DNA from: DATAQC01 sp038238185
GTDB lineage: Bacteria > Actinomycetota > Acidimicrobiia > Acidimicrobiales > AC-14
DNA: 64,000 nucleotides
Reading direction: 5' to 3'
Assembly: GCA_038238185.1 (NCBI GenBank)
Contig: JBBRXY010000003.1
Coordinates: 15,276 to 79,275, forward strand
Shown: positions 41,496 to 50,772 of the stretch, one piece after another
How positions within the stretch are numbered: the stretch's first letter is position 1
Layout: every line of letters begins with the position of its first letter
Program-made: the position numbers and the translations under genes
The notes under the pieces: generated by a model
Databases searched by the model: none
Told to the model about the DNA's origin: nothing
What the model saw: only the letters and a program-made list of their open reading frames with translations

Positions 41496-41850
41496 CGCGC
41501 AGGGCCTCGGCCCCCTCCAGGTACACATGGCGAAGCTCGGCACGAGACCGCTCGGTGGAAAAATGCACGAGGATCCGGATGCACCGCGGGGTCGCTCCCA
41601 CCACCGACAGCTCCTGAGCGCACAGCAGGGGGACGTCGCCGAGCCCGGCGGCTCGCGCCGCCGACGCGGGGAAGATCGACACGATGTCGGCCGTGGCCGT
41701 GAAGATCATGCTGATGATGTCGTCGTGGGTCACGCCGTTCCGGGACAGCATCTGGGCGATCAGAGCCTGGACGCGCTCGGCGACCTGGGCCGGGGTGTCC
41801 TCATCGACGGTCGTGGCACCGCGCAACGCTCGTATGGCCACAGGCACCAC
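41479..41850 (-). CDS. aroH: AroH-type chorismate mutase
   Basis: 123 residues. VAIRALRGATTVDEDTPAQV, TADIVSIFPASAARAAG, and LLCAQELSVVGATPRCIRILVHF match the monofunctional AroH trimer (Bacillus type), with the active-site Arg and Glu-Cys region. It converts chorismate to prephenate, the substrate of TyrA downstream. GTG at 41850 follows the rluB stop by eight bases; two further GTGs are in frame. Overlaps tyrA start. Confidence 0.92.
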   Translation of the reverse strand: MVPVAIRALRGATTVDEDTPAQVAERVQALIAQMLSRNGVTHDDIISMIFTATADIVSIFPASAARAAGLGDVPLLCAQELSVVGATPRCIRILVHFSTERSRAELRHVYLEGAEALRDDLPG

Positions 41851-41858
41851 GAGGGAGG

Positions 41859-42614
41859 TTAGTTGGCGCCGGCGGGGCCCGAGCTGGCCACGCCGGCAGC
41901 CGCCGTCTCCAGGGCACGCACCTCCTCGGGGGTGAGCACCCGCCACGTGCCGGGAGCGAGGCTGCGATCGGCCAACGGGCCGATGCGAACGCGGACCAGA
42001 CGCATCACCGGGTGTCCTATGGCTGCACACATACGGCGTACCTGGCGGTTGCGGCCCTCGTGGATCACGATCCGCAGCGCGTTTGGGGGAACTAGGGCGA
42101 CCCGCGCCGGAGCAGTCAGGCCGTCGTCGAGCTCGATGCCGTCGCGCAATCGGCGCAAAGCTCCGCGACTGGGGGTGCCCTCGACCTCGGCCAGATACTC
42201 CTTGTCGACTCCGAACGAGGGATGGGTGAGGCGGTGGGTGAGGTCGCCGTCGTTGGTGACAAGGAGCAGACCCTCGGTGTCGGCGTCGAGGCGCCCGACC
42301 GGGAATACCCGGGGCTCGGCCGGCACCAGGTCGACGACAGTCGGCCGCCCCTGGGGATCGTCAGCCGTGGATACCACGCCAGCGGGCTTGTTGAGCAGGT
42401 AATGAACCAGGCCCGGACGCACCGACAGTGGCACTCCCTCGACCTCGATGTGGGCCAACTCTGGGTGCACCCGCCGTCCCAGCACGGCGACTTCGCCGTC
42501 CACGGTCACCAACCCGTCGGCGATGAGCTCCTCGCATGCCCTCCTGCTCCCGAGGCCCACCGACGCGAGAACCTTTTGCAGCCGCTCCCCGTCACTGTGA
42601 CTTGCGACGGGCAC
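41859..42614 (-). CDS. rluB: 23S rRNA pseudouridine synthase (RluB-like)
   Basis: 251 residues. An S4 RNA-binding domain (ERLQKVLASVGLGSRRACEELIADGLVTVDGEVA) precedes the RsuA/RluB catalytic part: VFPVGRLDADTEGLLLVTNDGDL (catalytic D), and HEGRNRQVRRMCAAIGHPVMRLVRVRIGP. It modifies 23S rRNA. The GTG at 42614 is chosen because AAGGA lies six bases upstream and homologues start at the S4 domain. Between scpB and aroH on the same strand. Confidence 0.92.
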   Translation of the reverse strand: MPVASHSDGERLQKVLASVGLGSRRACEELIADGLVTVDGEVAVLGRRVHPELAHIEVEGVPLSVRPGLVHYLLNKPAGVVSTADDPQGRPTVVDLVPAEPRVFPVGRLDADTEGLLLVTNDGDLTHRLTHPSFGVDKEYLAEVEGTPSRGALRRLRDGIELDDGLTAPARVALVPPNALRIVIHEGRNRQVRRMCAAIGHPVMRLVRVRIGPLADRSLAPGTWRVLTPEEVRALETAAAGVASSGPAGAN

Positions 42615-42703
42615 CCGGTTCCTTCGGAACTCGCCCGCCGCTGTCGGCGGGGGCCCCAACCCCGCCGACCTGTCGCCGGAGGTATCCGGGTAGCTCGGGT
42701 GGC

Positions 42704-43270
42704 TCAAACGTCGCGGGCGCCCAGGCCGCGCTCGAGGGCCTCCACCGTCTCGGGCCCGGGGACGAACTCGGCGAGCGGCGGGAGATCTTCGATGGAATCG
42801 AGGCCCAGCTTCTCGAGGAACAGCCGGGTCGTGCCGTAGAGCAGGGCCTGGCCCGGTCCGGGGTCGTGGCCGACCTGGTTGACATAGCCCTTCTGCTCGA
42901 GAGTTCGCACGACGGCGTCGGCGTTGACACCGCGGATGGCCGCCACCTGGGCCCGGGACACGGGCTGGCGGTAGGCCACGATGGCCAGCGTCTCCAGGGC
43001 GGCGGCCGACAGTCGGGCTGACTGGCCCTGGAGCACGAAGCGCTCCACATAGGGAGCCAGATCGGGATGGCTCTGGAAGCGGTAGCCGCCGGCCACCCTC
43101 GCCAGCACGAAGCCCCGGTCGTCGGCCACGTAGACCGCGTCCAGCCGGGCGCACAGCTCCTCGACGCGGGCCACCGACAGCTCGAGCAGCTCGGCCAGCA
43201 ACTGTGGCTCCACCGGCTCCTCGGCCACCATCAAGATGGCTTCCACCGCCCGGGTGGCCTCGTCAGCCAT
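42704..43270 (-). CDS. scpB: Segregation and condensation protein B
   Basis: 188 residues. Two winged-helix domains with LSAAALETLAIVAYRQPVSRAQVAAIRGVNADAVVRTLEQKGYV are the ScpB signature. With ScpA and SMC it forms the condensin complex that compacts and segregates the chromosome. The start overlaps the scpA stop by eight bases. Length and domains are normal. Confidence 0.95.
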   Translation of the reverse strand: MADEATRAVEAILMVAEEPVEPQLLAELLELSVARVEELCARLDAVYVADDRGFVLARVAGGYRFQSHPDLAPYVERFVLQGQSARLSAAALETLAIVAYRQPVSRAQVAAIRGVNADAVVRTLEQKGYVNQVGHDPGPGQALLYGTTRLFLEKLGLDSIEDLPPLAEFVPGPETVEALERGLGARDV

Positions 43271-44048
43271 CGTAGGAGTCCACGCGATCGAGCTCGTCGG
43301 CGTCTGCCGAGCCCGGGGCCGCGCCCACCCATGCGACCGTCAGGTCGCCAAAGCTCTCGATCTGGTCGAGCTCGACCCGCCCCTGCTTGTAGAGCTCCAG
43401 GACGGCGAGGAAGTGGACGATCACATCGAGGCGGGTGGCCAGTGTGGAGGTGATGGCCCGGAAGGTGCGCCTTCCGGTCCCCGGCAGCGACGCCGCCAGC
43501 TCGTCGACCACATCGGCCACGCTGACCCGGATGGGCGCCACGTGGTCGAGGTCGACCTTGGGAACCGGGCGCGGCGCGGTGGCGGCCAGCCAGGCGGCCC
43601 GCAGGTCGAGGGGGCCGAGGCCAGCCAGCAGATCGGGGGTGAGGGCCAGGAAACGGGGCTCCAGGCCGGCGGTGCGAGGGTGGGAGTTGGCGGCGCCCGC
43701 AGCCAGGCGCGACATCGCCGCGGCGGCGTTGCGGAAGGTCTTGCACTCCAGGAGGCGGGCAAGGAGCAGGTCTCTCTCCTCGAAGAGCGCCAGTTCCTCG
43801 TCGAGGTCCACGTCGTCGGGGCCGGGAAGGAGGCGGCGGCACTTCAGCTCGACCAAGGTGGCCGCGACCACCAGGAACTCCGTGGCCACGTCGAGGTCGA
43901 CGGTGCCGATGCGCTCGATCTCGGCCACGTAAGCGTCGACGATGCTCGACAGCGACACATCCCAGAGGTCGACCTCGTCGCGACAGATCAGGTGCAGCAG
44001 CAGGTCGAACGGCCCCTGGTACACCGGCGTCTGGACGTCGTAGGGCAC
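43263..44048 (-). CDS. scpA: Segregation and condensation protein A
   Basis: 261 residues. The kleisin N-terminus (VYQGPFDLLLHLICRDEVDLWDVSLSSIVDAY) and C-terminal winged helix (VIVHFLAVLELYKQGRVELDQ) are conserved; ScpA bridges the SMC heads. A TAGCCT box ends six bases before the GTG, again suggesting a leaderless start. Divergent from trpS. Confidence 0.95.
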   Translation of the reverse strand: MPYDVQTPVYQGPFDLLLHLICRDEVDLWDVSLSSIVDAYVAEIERIGTVDLDVATEFLVVAATLVELKCRRLLPGPDDVDLDEELALFEERDLLLARLLECKTFRNAAAAMSRLAAGAANSHPRTAGLEPRFLALTPDLLAGLGPLDLRAAWLAATAPRPVPKVDLDHVAPIRVSVADVVDELAASLPGTGRRTFRAITSTLATRLDVIVHFLAVLELYKQGRVELDQIESFGDLTVAWVGAAPGSADADELDRVDSYDG

Positions 44049-44100
44049 TCGCCAAGGCTACCGGTCGGCGGCCGACCACCTGGGGAATACCATCGGCCGG

Positions 44101-45087
44101 ATGGATCGCGTGCTCTCGGGCATCCAACCCACCGGTGACGTCCACCTGGGCAGCTACCTGGGCGCCGTCCGCCAGTGGGTCGCCGATCAGCACACCCACG
44201 ACGCGTTCTTCTGCGTGGTCGACCTGCACGCCCTCACTATCCCCCGCGATCCCTACGAGCTGCGGGCCAAGACGCTCGAGACCGTCCTTGTCCTTCTCGC
44301 CGCCGGCCTCGACCCCGACCGCTGCACCCTGTTCCTGCAGAGTCACGTGACCGAGCACACCCAGCTGTCGTGGATCCTCGAGGGCGTCGCCTCGATGGGG
44401 GAGCTGCGGCGCATGACCCAGTTCAAGGACAAGGTCAAGGGCAACGACGAGTCGGCCCGGGTAGGCCTGTTCACCTACCCGGTCCTGATGGCGGCCGACA
44501 TCCTGCTCTACGACGCCGACCGGGTCCCGGTGGGCGACGACCAGCGCCAGCACCTCGAGCTGTGCCGCGACCTGGCGACACGCTTCAACCACCGCTACGG
44601 GGAGACCTTTATCGTGCCCGAGGGCGCAGTGCCCGAGGTGGGCGCCCGCATCATGGACCTCCAGAACCCCGAGGCCAAGATGTCGAAGATGTCGGAGTCG
44701 CCCAAGGGCATGGTCCTTGCCCTCGACGACCCCGACACCATCGAGCGCAAGTTCCGGCGGGCCGTCACCGACCCGGGCTCGGCCGTGCGCTTCGACTTCG
44801 AGCACAAGCCGGGGGTGTCCAACCTCATCCAGATCCTCGCCGCCGCCACCAACCGGGTCCCCGAGGAGGTGGCGGCCGAGTACGACCAGTACGGCCCCCT
44901 CAAGGCCGACGCCGCCGCCGCGGTGATCGAGCTGTTGCGCCCACTACGCGAACGCTATGCCGAGCTGGCCGCCGACACCGATACAGTGACGGCCGTGCTC
45001 GCCAAGGGAGCAGCCAAGGCCGGTGCCGTCGCCGCCGACACCCTGGCCCGGGCCCAGGACGCCATCGGACTCCTGCCGCGCGTATGA
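44101..45087 (+). CDS. trpS: Tryptophanyl-tRNA synthetase
   Basis: 328 residues. Class I signature TGDVHLGSYLGAV (HIGH-like) and AKMSKMSES (KMSKS-like) are intact. It charges tRNA-Trp. TACCAT ends seven bases before the ATG, so the transcript is probably leaderless. Its stop overlaps the start of the next small gene (ATGA). Confidence 0.97.
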   Translation: MDRVLSGIQPTGDVHLGSYLGAVRQWVADQHTHDAFFCVVDLHALTIPRDPYELRAKTLETVLVLLAAGLDPDRCTLFLQSHVTEHTQLSWILEGVASMGELRRMTQFKDKVKGNDESARVGLFTYPVLMAADILLYDADRVPVGDDQRQHLELCRDLATRFNHRYGETFIVPEGAVPEVGARIMDLQNPEAKMSKMSESPKGMVLALDDPDTIERKFRRAVTDPGSAVRFDFEHKPGVSNLIQILAAATNRVPEEVAAEYDQYGPLKADAAAAVIELLRPLRERYAELAADTDTVTAVLAKGAAKAGAVAADTLARAQDAIGLLPRV

Positions 45088-45353
45088 CTTCCGCCTCCGT
45101 CAGCCCCGGGCGCCAGCAGGTCGGCGGCGCGCTACTCGTAGGCGGCTATGCCGTCGCCTGCTGGGCCCTGGCCAGGGCCCTTCCCATGTACCGCCAGCGC
45201 CGGACCCGGCGGTTCCTCGCCGCCGAAGCGGGCACCGCGGCCGTGGCCGTCGGCTGGGCCCTAAGGGGCCAGTCCCTCCGCTCCGCCGCCAACGCCGGCC
45301 TGGTGGCCGTGTTCGCCGCCGGGTGGTGGGTCGGCGGGCGCCGCCGCCGCTGA
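45084..45353 (+). CDS. Small two-helix membrane protein
   Basis: 89 residues. Two hydrophobic segments (QVGGALLVGGYAVACWALARAL and NAGLVAVFAAGWWVGG) and a basic C-terminus. It overlaps the end of trpS by ATGA, so it is co-translated. No family is recognised. Convergent with the ABC permease gene that follows. Confidence 0.5.
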   Translation: MTSASVSPGRQQVGGALLVGGYAVACWALARALPMYRQRRTRRFLAAEAGTAAVAVGWALRGQSLRSAANAGLVAVFAAGWWVGGRRRR

Positions 45354-45381
45354 CCCGACCTGTGGAGATCGACGTCGAGGT

Positions 45382-46269
45382 CTATTCGTCGGCGGTGGCC
45401 GAGATGCTCATCACGGCCAGGTCGTCGACGCCGACGACGTCGATCGGAGCCGCCCCGAGACGCCGCTGCTGGACCTCGAGGCGGTGCGAGATCCGGCTGA
45501 GAACCAGGTTGACGGCGATGTAGCAGAGGGCCACGAACAAAAAGGCCTGAAGGCGGTTGTTGTAGAACGTCCCAATGTTGTCGGCCCGACGTAGGGCGTC
45601 GTCGAAGGTGATGATGACGCCGAGGGCGGTGTCCTTCAGCAGGGTGATGAGCTGGCTCACGATGGCCGGAGCCATGCGCCGGGCGGCCTGGGGGAGTATG
45701 ACGAAGGTCATCGCCTGACGATGGGTGAGGCCGATGGCCGAGGCCGCCTCGCCCTGACCCCGGTCGAGCGACAGGATGCCGGCGCGGAAGATCTCCCCGA
45801 GGACGGCGCCGTTGTAGATGGCCAGTCCGCCCACCAGCGCCTGGAACACGCTCGGATGCACGTCCCAAGTGGGAGGGCCGACGAAGATGAAGAAGATCAG
45901 CAGCAGCAGGGGCACGGCCCGGAAGAACTCGACATAGGCCACCGCCGGCCACCGCACCGCACGGTGGCCGGCCAACCGGGCGAGGGCCATGACCGCACCG
46001 ATCACCATGGCCAGGACCATGCCAACCGCGGCCGCCTTCAGCGTGTCGACGAATCCGCCGAGAAGGAAGCGCACGATCGACCACTGAGTTAGTGGACGCC
46101 AGAGAGCGGCGCGGAACTGGCCGTGGTCGGCGAATCGCATCGCCGCAACGAACACGACGGCGGCGATGACCACGAGCGAGACCACCGTCGCGCCCGCCAC
46201 CCGCCGGCGGCCTCGGGGACCCAGCTCGTCGCCGAGGAGGCTCGTGGACGAGGCTCGTCGGGCTCTCAT
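45382..46269 (-). CDS. gluD: Polar amino-acid ABC transporter permease (GluD-like)
   Basis: 295 residues, six-helix His/Glu/Gln permease. VAYVEFFRAVPLLLLIFFIFVG and the EAA-type loop GEAASAIGLTHRQAMTFVILPQAARRMAPAIVSQLITLLKDTALG are the family hallmarks. It is the second permease of a GluBCDA-type importer: its start overlaps the gluC stop (ATGA) and the ATPase and binding protein are just upstream. Substrate likely glutamate or glutamine. Confidence 0.9.
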   Translation of the reverse strand: MRARRASSTSLLGDELGPRGRRRVAGATVVSLVVIAAVVFVAAMRFADHGQFRAALWRPLTQWSIVRFLLGGFVDTLKAAAVGMVLAMVIGAVMALARLAGHRAVRWPAVAYVEFFRAVPLLLLIFFIFVGPPTWDVHPSVFQALVGGLAIYNGAVLGEIFRAGILSLDRGQGEAASAIGLTHRQAMTFVILPQAARRMAPAIVSQLITLLKDTALGVIITFDDALRRADNIGTFYNNRLQAFLFVALCYIAVNLVLSRISHRLEVQQRRLGAAPIDVVGVDDLAVMSISATADE

Positions 46270-46910
46270 CGCTTGATCGCCACCCGCCGCTCGATGAGAC
46301 CGACGACCCAGCCCGTCGGTAGCGACAGGATCAGGTAGGCGACGGCCGCTCCGGCGAAGATGGGGATGGGCCGCTCGTTCTCCTGGTTGAGCCTGATCGC
46401 GAACCCGAAGATCTCGGCCACGGTGAAGAACCCGGCAATGGACGAGTTCTTGATGAGGGCGATGAAGACACTGCCCAATGGAGCCACCACCGTGCGTAGG
46501 GCCTGGGGAAGCACCACCAGCCCCAACAGCTGCGGAAAGGTCAAGCCGAGAGCCCGGCCCGCCTCGGCCTGACCCTTGGCCACCGCGTTGATGCCCGCGG
46601 TGACGGTCTCGGCCACGAAGGTGCTGGTGTACGCCGAGAGCACGATGACCGCCGAGGTGAACGCCGAATACTTCACGCCGACCTTCGTCAGGCCGAAGAA
46701 GAACAAGAACATCAACACAATGACCGGCGTGTTCCGCAACGTCTCCACCCAGAACGTCCCTACCAGGCGAAGGGGTGGCACCGGGCTCACCCGGAACCCG
46801 GCCACGAGCACCCCGATGAAGAACGCCACCGCGAACGACATCAGGGTCAGCTCGATGGTGACCACCATGGCGTCGCCGAAGCCGCCGAGATTGTCGAAGA
46901 CGATCTGCAC
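46266..46910 (-). CDS. gluC: Polar amino-acid ABC transporter permease (GluC-like)
   Basis: 214 residues. VGTFWVETLRNTPVIVLMFLFFFGL and GQAEAGRALGLTFPQLLGLVVLPQALRTVVAPLGSVFIALIKNSSIAG are the conserved permease segments. It forms a heterodimer with the following permease. Its gene lies 19 bases after gluB. Length and motifs are normal. Confidence 0.9.
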   Translation of the reverse strand: MQIVFDNLGGFGDAMVVTIELTLMSFAVAFFIGVLVAGFRVSPVPPLRLVGTFWVETLRNTPVIVLMFLFFFGLTKVGVKYSAFTSAVIVLSAYTSTFVAETVTAGINAVAKGQAEAGRALGLTFPQLLGLVVLPQALRTVVAPLGSVFIALIKNSSIAGFFTVAEIFGFAIRLNQENERPIPIFAGAAVAYLILSLPTGWVVGLIERRVAIKR

Positions 46911-46929
46911 GACCCCGGCTCCCGCCGGG

Positions 46930-47988
46930 CTACGGCGTGGTTGTCGGGGTGGTCGTCGTCTCCTCGGCGGGCAGCGTGGTCGGCTCCGCGACAGGCGCCG
47001 TCGTGGTCGCCGGCGCGGTCTTCACCGTCGTCGACGTGGTGGACGACGAGCTGGTCGTGGTCGACGAGGCGCCGACGGTGCCGTAGCGGTCGATCGCCGG
47101 CGGGGTGGGAACAGCCAACCCGAGCTTGCCCAGGGTGGCCTGGAAAGCCTTGGCCCACTGGCCGTCGGCCTCGATCTTCTCGAGCCGGTCGTTGAGGAAG
47201 GCGCGGAAGACGTCGTCGCCCTTCTTCAGGCCGATGCCGTAGGGCTCGTCGCTGAACGGGGCGTTCACGAGCTTGAACTCGCCATTGCTCTTGGCGACGA
47301 ACCCGGCGAGGATCGGACCGTCAGTGACGACGGCGACAACCCGACCGTCGGTGAGGCCCTCGGCGCACTTGCTGTAGACGTCGAAGGAAGTCAACTGGAC
47401 CTGGGGTGCCTTGGCGACCACGTTCTTCTCCGAGGTCGAACCGGCGACGCTGCAGACCTTCTTGCCGTTCAGGTCGCCGACGCTCTTGATGCTGGAGTCG
47501 GCGGTCTTCACGAGGATGTCCTCATGAGCGAGCAGGTACGGCCCAGCGAAGTCGACCACCTGCTTACGCGTGTCGTTGATGGTGTAACTGGCGACAACGA
47601 TGTCGACGTTGCCGTTCTGGAGGAACGGCTCCCGGTTGGCCGACACAGCCTCGATGAACTCGATCTTGCTGTCGATGGTGTCCATCGTTCCGCCGAAGAT
47701 GCCTATGGCCATCAGCCTGGCGATGTCGACGTCGAAGCCCTCGAAGGAGTTGTTGGTGGGATTGCGCAGGCCCACGCCCGGCTGGTCGTATTTGATGCCG
47801 ACCTTTATCTTCCCCCTGGCCTGGATGTCGGCCATGGTCGTGCCGGCCGGGAAGGTCGGGGGCACCGTCGTGCTCGACGCGGCTGGTGCGGCTTTCTTCG
47901 AGCTGCTGCCGCAGGCGGCGGCCGTCAGACACAGGACGGCGACGAGCACCGGAATCGTCCACAAACGGTTGTTGCGGTGGCTGCGCAT
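46930..47988 (-). CDS. gluB: Glutamate/polar amino-acid-binding lipoprotein with Thr/Ser-rich tail
   Basis: 352 residues. A lipobox (LTAAAC) and Ser/Thr linker are followed by a periplasmic-binding fold: IQARGKIKVGIKYDQPGVG, EGFDVDIARLMA, and VVASYTINDTRKQVVDFAGPY. Beyond the fold comes a Ser/Thr/Pro-rich C-terminal tail of about 60 residues (TTTSSSSTTSTTV...), not usual in the family. AGGAGG lies seven bases before the ATG at 47988. Shared operon with gluA, C, D. Confidence 0.88.
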   Translation of the reverse strand: MRSHRNNRLWTIPVLVAVLCLTAAACGSSSKKAAPAASSTTVPPTFPAGTTMADIQARGKIKVGIKYDQPGVGLRNPTNNSFEGFDVDIARLMAIGIFGGTMDTIDSKIEFIEAVSANREPFLQNGNVDIVVASYTINDTRKQVVDFAGPYLLAHEDILVKTADSSIKSVGDLNGKKVCSVAGSTSEKNVVAKAPQVQLTSFDVYSKCAEGLTDGRVVAVVTDGPILAGFVAKSNGEFKLVNAPFSDEPYGIGLKKGDDVFRAFLNDRLEKIEADGQWAKAFQATLGKLGLAVPTPPAIDRYGTVGASSTTTSSSSTTSTTVKTAPATTTAPVAEPTTLPAEETTTTPTTTP

Positions 47989-47998
47989 CAGTTTCCTC

Positions 47999-48784
47999 CT
48001 AATGATCCAGGATCTTCGACAGGAAGTCGCGGGCACGATCGGTTTCTGGGTGGCTGAAGAACTGTTCGGGGGATGCGAGCTCCACGATGCGGCCTCCGTC
48101 CATGAACGCTACCTTTCGCGCCGCGGAGCGCGCGAAACCCATCTCGTGGCTGACCACGATCATGGTGGTCCCTTCGGCCGCCAGCTCGACCATCACGTCG
48201 AGGACTTCTTTGATCATCTCCGGGTCGAGCGCCGAAGTGGGCTCGTCGAAGAGCATGACTTTGGGGTCCATGGCCAGGGCCCGGGCGATGGCCGCCCGCT
48301 GCTGCTGTCCTCCCGAGAGCTCGGCCGGATACCGGTTGGCCTTGTCCTCGATGCCGACCCGGCGGAGGAGGTCGAGACCCTTCTCCCGAGCCTTGCCCTT
48401 GGCCATCTTGCGCACCTTGACCGGCCCCAGGGTGACGTTCTGGAGGATGGTCTTGTGGGCGAACAGGTTGAACGACTGGAAGACCATGCCCACGTCGGCC
48501 CGCAAGCGGGCGAGCGCCCGACCCTCGGCGGGCAGGGCCACACCGTCGATGGTGATGGTGCCCGAGTCGATCGGCTCCAGACGGTTGATCGTGCGACAGA
48601 GCGTCGACTTGCCCGACCCCGACGGTCCGATCACCATCAGGACTTCGCCCCGTTCGACGGTGAGGTCGACATCGGTCAGGGCGCGCAGGTCGCCGAACGA
48701 CTTGTTGACCTTGTCCATCACCACGAGCGCCGGCTGGTCGCCGCCGGCCGCCGCGGTGCTGCGGGTCGCCGGTGGGTCGGTCAT
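47999..48784 (-). CDS. gluA: Polar amino-acid ABC transporter ATPase (GluA-like)
   Basis: 261 residues. GPSGSGKST, LSGGQQQRAAIARAL, MLFDEPTSALD and VVSHEMGFARS are the complete ABC set, and the FNLFAHKTILQNVTLGP segment is that of the polar amino-acid subfamily. It precedes gluB by ten bases. Its start overlaps the hypothetical gene upstream (ATGA). Confidence 0.93.
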   Translation of the reverse strand: MTDPPATRSTAAAGGDQPALVVMDKVNKSFGDLRALTDVDLTVERGEVLMVIGPSGSGKSTLCRTINRLEPIDSGTITIDGVALPAEGRALARLRADVGMVFQSFNLFAHKTILQNVTLGPVKVRKMAKGKAREKGLDLLRRVGIEDKANRYPAELSGGQQQRAAIARALAMDPKVMLFDEPTSALDPEMIKEVLDVMVELAAEGTTMIVVSHEMGFARSAARKVAFMDGGRIVELASPEQFFSHPETDRARDFLSKILDH

Positions 48785-49134
48785 GTCCGGACCTCGTCAC
48801 GGGCCGCGACGGCGATGGTGAGTCCGGCCGGCACGATGACACCCCCGCAGGCGAACGCAAGCCAGAACCGGCGGACGCCACTTCGGTGACAGGCGTTGTC
48901 GCGGGCCACGTCGTACAGGGTACGGGTACCCGTCGGCCGATTGAGGTTGGTGAAGGCGTTGCCGCAGCTGACTGAGGTGGGCAGGAAGGACCGTTCCTGA
49001 TCGAACCCCTGCAAGCGCAACACCGGGTCGTCGCCGAAGCTCGTATGCACCGGCGCGACGAGCATGAGGAGCACGATCCCGATGCCGGCGCCCACGATCG
49101 CCGCCGGGAGCCACCTCCAGCGAAGAAGCGTCAC
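48781..49134 (-). CDS. Small membrane protein of unknown function
   Basis: 117 residues with two membrane helices (WLPAAIVGAGIGIVLLMLVAP and FWLAFACGGVIVPAGLTIAVAA) around a loop containing two cysteines. GTG start overlaps the stop of the upstream gene, and its own stop overlaps gluA. No family recognised. Its gene lies at the head of the amino-acid transporter operon. Confidence 0.55.
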   Translation of the reverse strand: MTLLRWRWLPAAIVGAGIGIVLLMLVAPVHTSFGDDPVLRLQGFDQERSFLPTSVSCGNAFTNLNRPTGTRTLYDVARDNACHRSGVRRFWLAFACGGVIVPAGLTIAVAARDEVRT

Positions 49135-49433
49135 CGGTCGTTCAGCGCCGCGATGGCCTCGGTCCGGCTGTCGATCGAGCGGGCCTCCTGCAGCCGGTGG
49201 GCCAGGGCCGGAGCGTCGATGCCGAAGCTGCCCTTGGGAAAACAGACCTCGTCGGTGGCCGATCGGACGGTGACGTCACTGTCGACCTCGATGGCCTCGA
49301 CCCATTCCCAGCGGATCATCGTCCGCTCCTCGCCGGGCCCGAGCATGGACACGCCGTGCAGATCGACCCGCATCACCACCTTGGGACCGAATCGGCGGGG
49401 CCGGACAAGATCCTCAGCCACCCGCTGACCCAT
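49131..49433 (-). CDS. Conserved hypothetical protein, 100 residues
   Basis: A soluble alpha/beta protein (VVMRVDLHGVSMLGPGEERTMIRWEWVEAIEVDSDVTVRS...) with strands arranged like a PH-like domain as in some DUF proteins; the family is not named. ATG start at 49433 and GTGA overlap with the following gene. Nothing on function can be said beyond the operon context. Confidence 0.55.
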   Translation of the reverse strand: MGQRVAEDLVRPRRFGPKVVMRVDLHGVSMLGPGEERTMIRWEWVEAIEVDSDVTVRSATDEVCFPKGSFGIDAPALAHRLQEARSIDSRTEAIAALNDR

Positions 49434-49498
49434 GGCCTCACCTTAGCGGCCGACCCCCCGTCCACCACCGTTCTGGTCACGGAACGCCCGGGGTTGGG

Positions 49499-50608
49499 TC
49501 AACCAGACGCGAGGCGGTAGCCGCGACCGGGCGTGGTCTCGATGGCGTCGCTGCACGGGCCCAGTCGTCGGCGGAGTCGACCGATGGTGGCATCGAGCAC
49601 GTGGGGGTCGGCATCGGCTGAGCCCCACACGCTCGCCAGCAGGCTCGCTCGTGAGACGACCGCTCCCGTGGCGTTCACCAGGGACTCGAAGACCGAACGC
49701 TCCTTAGGCGTCAGCTCGGCGCGCTCACCGCCCACCTCGATCGCCGCGCCCTGCACGACCAACTCGGCTCCTCCGACGCGGTAGATGCGCCGCTGAGTCT
49801 CGAAATGCTCACTGAGCACCCGCACGAGCAGGCCTAGGCGCCCGACGGCGGGGACGAGCGGGGCCTCGATACCCTCCTCGCGGGCGCCTCCGGCGCAGAC
49901 CGGGCCGACACAGCCGGCGACGACACCATCGTTGAAGGCTCGGCGCAGATCGTCGTCGACCCCGGTCTGGGCGGCGATGGCAAACATGTTGTGCACGGCA
50001 GGAGCGCTGGTGAACGTGACGGCGTCGACCCGTCCCTCCAGTACCGCTTCCACCAGGCGCTGAGCCGATCCCGTCTCGTCGGGAAGTCGCCAGCGGTAGA
50101 CGGGAACCTCCACCACGCCCGCGCCGGCATCGGTAAGGGCGACGCGAAGCTCCGGGTTGGGCATCCCGTACTCCTGGACCGCCACCACCTTCCCGGACAG
50201 CGGCTCGTTCAGCAGCAGGGCGACCAGGGCGTCCATGCGCTCGGTGGCCGACTTGGCCCACACCTTGAGCCCTCCGGCCTGGACGGCGGCGGCCGCCTTG
50301 GGCCCCCTGGCGATCACCAGCGTGTCGCCAAGTGCATCGACGAGGCGATCGACCAGGCCCCACGACGACGCCGTCTCCAACCAGGCCCGAATCCCGATGC
50401 CCGTGGTGGCCACCAGGTAGTCGGGTGGGTTGTCGAGCAGGGTGAGGGTGGCCTCGCGCAGGTCGTCGTCGGACGCCAGGTAGAGGGTGGTCATGGTGGG
50501 CCCGTGCAACACCGACGCACCGCGCCGGGAGAGCAACTCGGCCTGTTCCTCCCAGCGGCGGTCGGCCGTGATACCGATGACAAAACCATCGAGGGGCAGA
50601 AGCGGCAT
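49499..50608 (-). CDS. HemD-like/winged-helix nitrate-assimilation regulator (NnaR-type)
   Basis: 369 residues. The first 260 resemble uroporphyrinogen-III synthase (VIGITADRRWEEQAELLSRRGASV, then VVAVQEYGMPN and VTFTSAPAVHNMF), and the last 90 are an OmpR-like winged helix (AELTPKERSVFESLVNATGAVVSRASLLASVWG...DATIGRLRRRLGP). This HemD-wHTH fusion is the NnaR/OrfX class that regulates nitrate and nitrite assimilation in streptomycetes and mycobacteria. Divergent from nirB. GGAGGT precedes the ATG by three bases. Whether it still makes uroporphyrinogen III is not clear. Confidence 0.87.
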   Translation of the reverse strand: MPLLPLDGFVIGITADRRWEEQAELLSRRGASVLHGPTMTTLYLASDDDLREATLTLLDNPPDYLVATTGIGIRAWLETASSWGLVDRLVDALGDTLVIARGPKAAAAVQAGGLKVWAKSATERMDALVALLLNEPLSGKVVAVQEYGMPNPELRVALTDAGAGVVEVPVYRWRLPDETGSAQRLVEAVLEGRVDAVTFTSAPAVHNMFAIAAQTGVDDDLRRAFNDGVVAGCVGPVCAGGAREEGIEAPLVPAVGRLGLLVRVLSEHFETQRRIYRVGGAELVVQGAAIEVGGERAELTPKERSVFESLVNATGAVVSRASLLASVWGSADADPHVLDATIGRLRRRLGPCSDAIETTPGRGYRLASG

Positions 50609-50772
50609 TGGACCTCCATGATGGCCGCTGTTCGGTCACGAACAGCTCATGTGGCGTAGACACCGCGAGAAGAGATTCTGAACGCCGCCTTACGCCGAAG
50701 GGTGTTCCGATCCGGCCGGCTTCAGCTGGCGTACAGCGACCTCACAGTGGTCGCGGCCGCAGTGTCGGAATC

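Noticed and set aside
41859..43154. RluB gene extended through the scpB region
   Set aside because: The added part is scpB read in another frame, and RluB homologues begin at the S4 domain.
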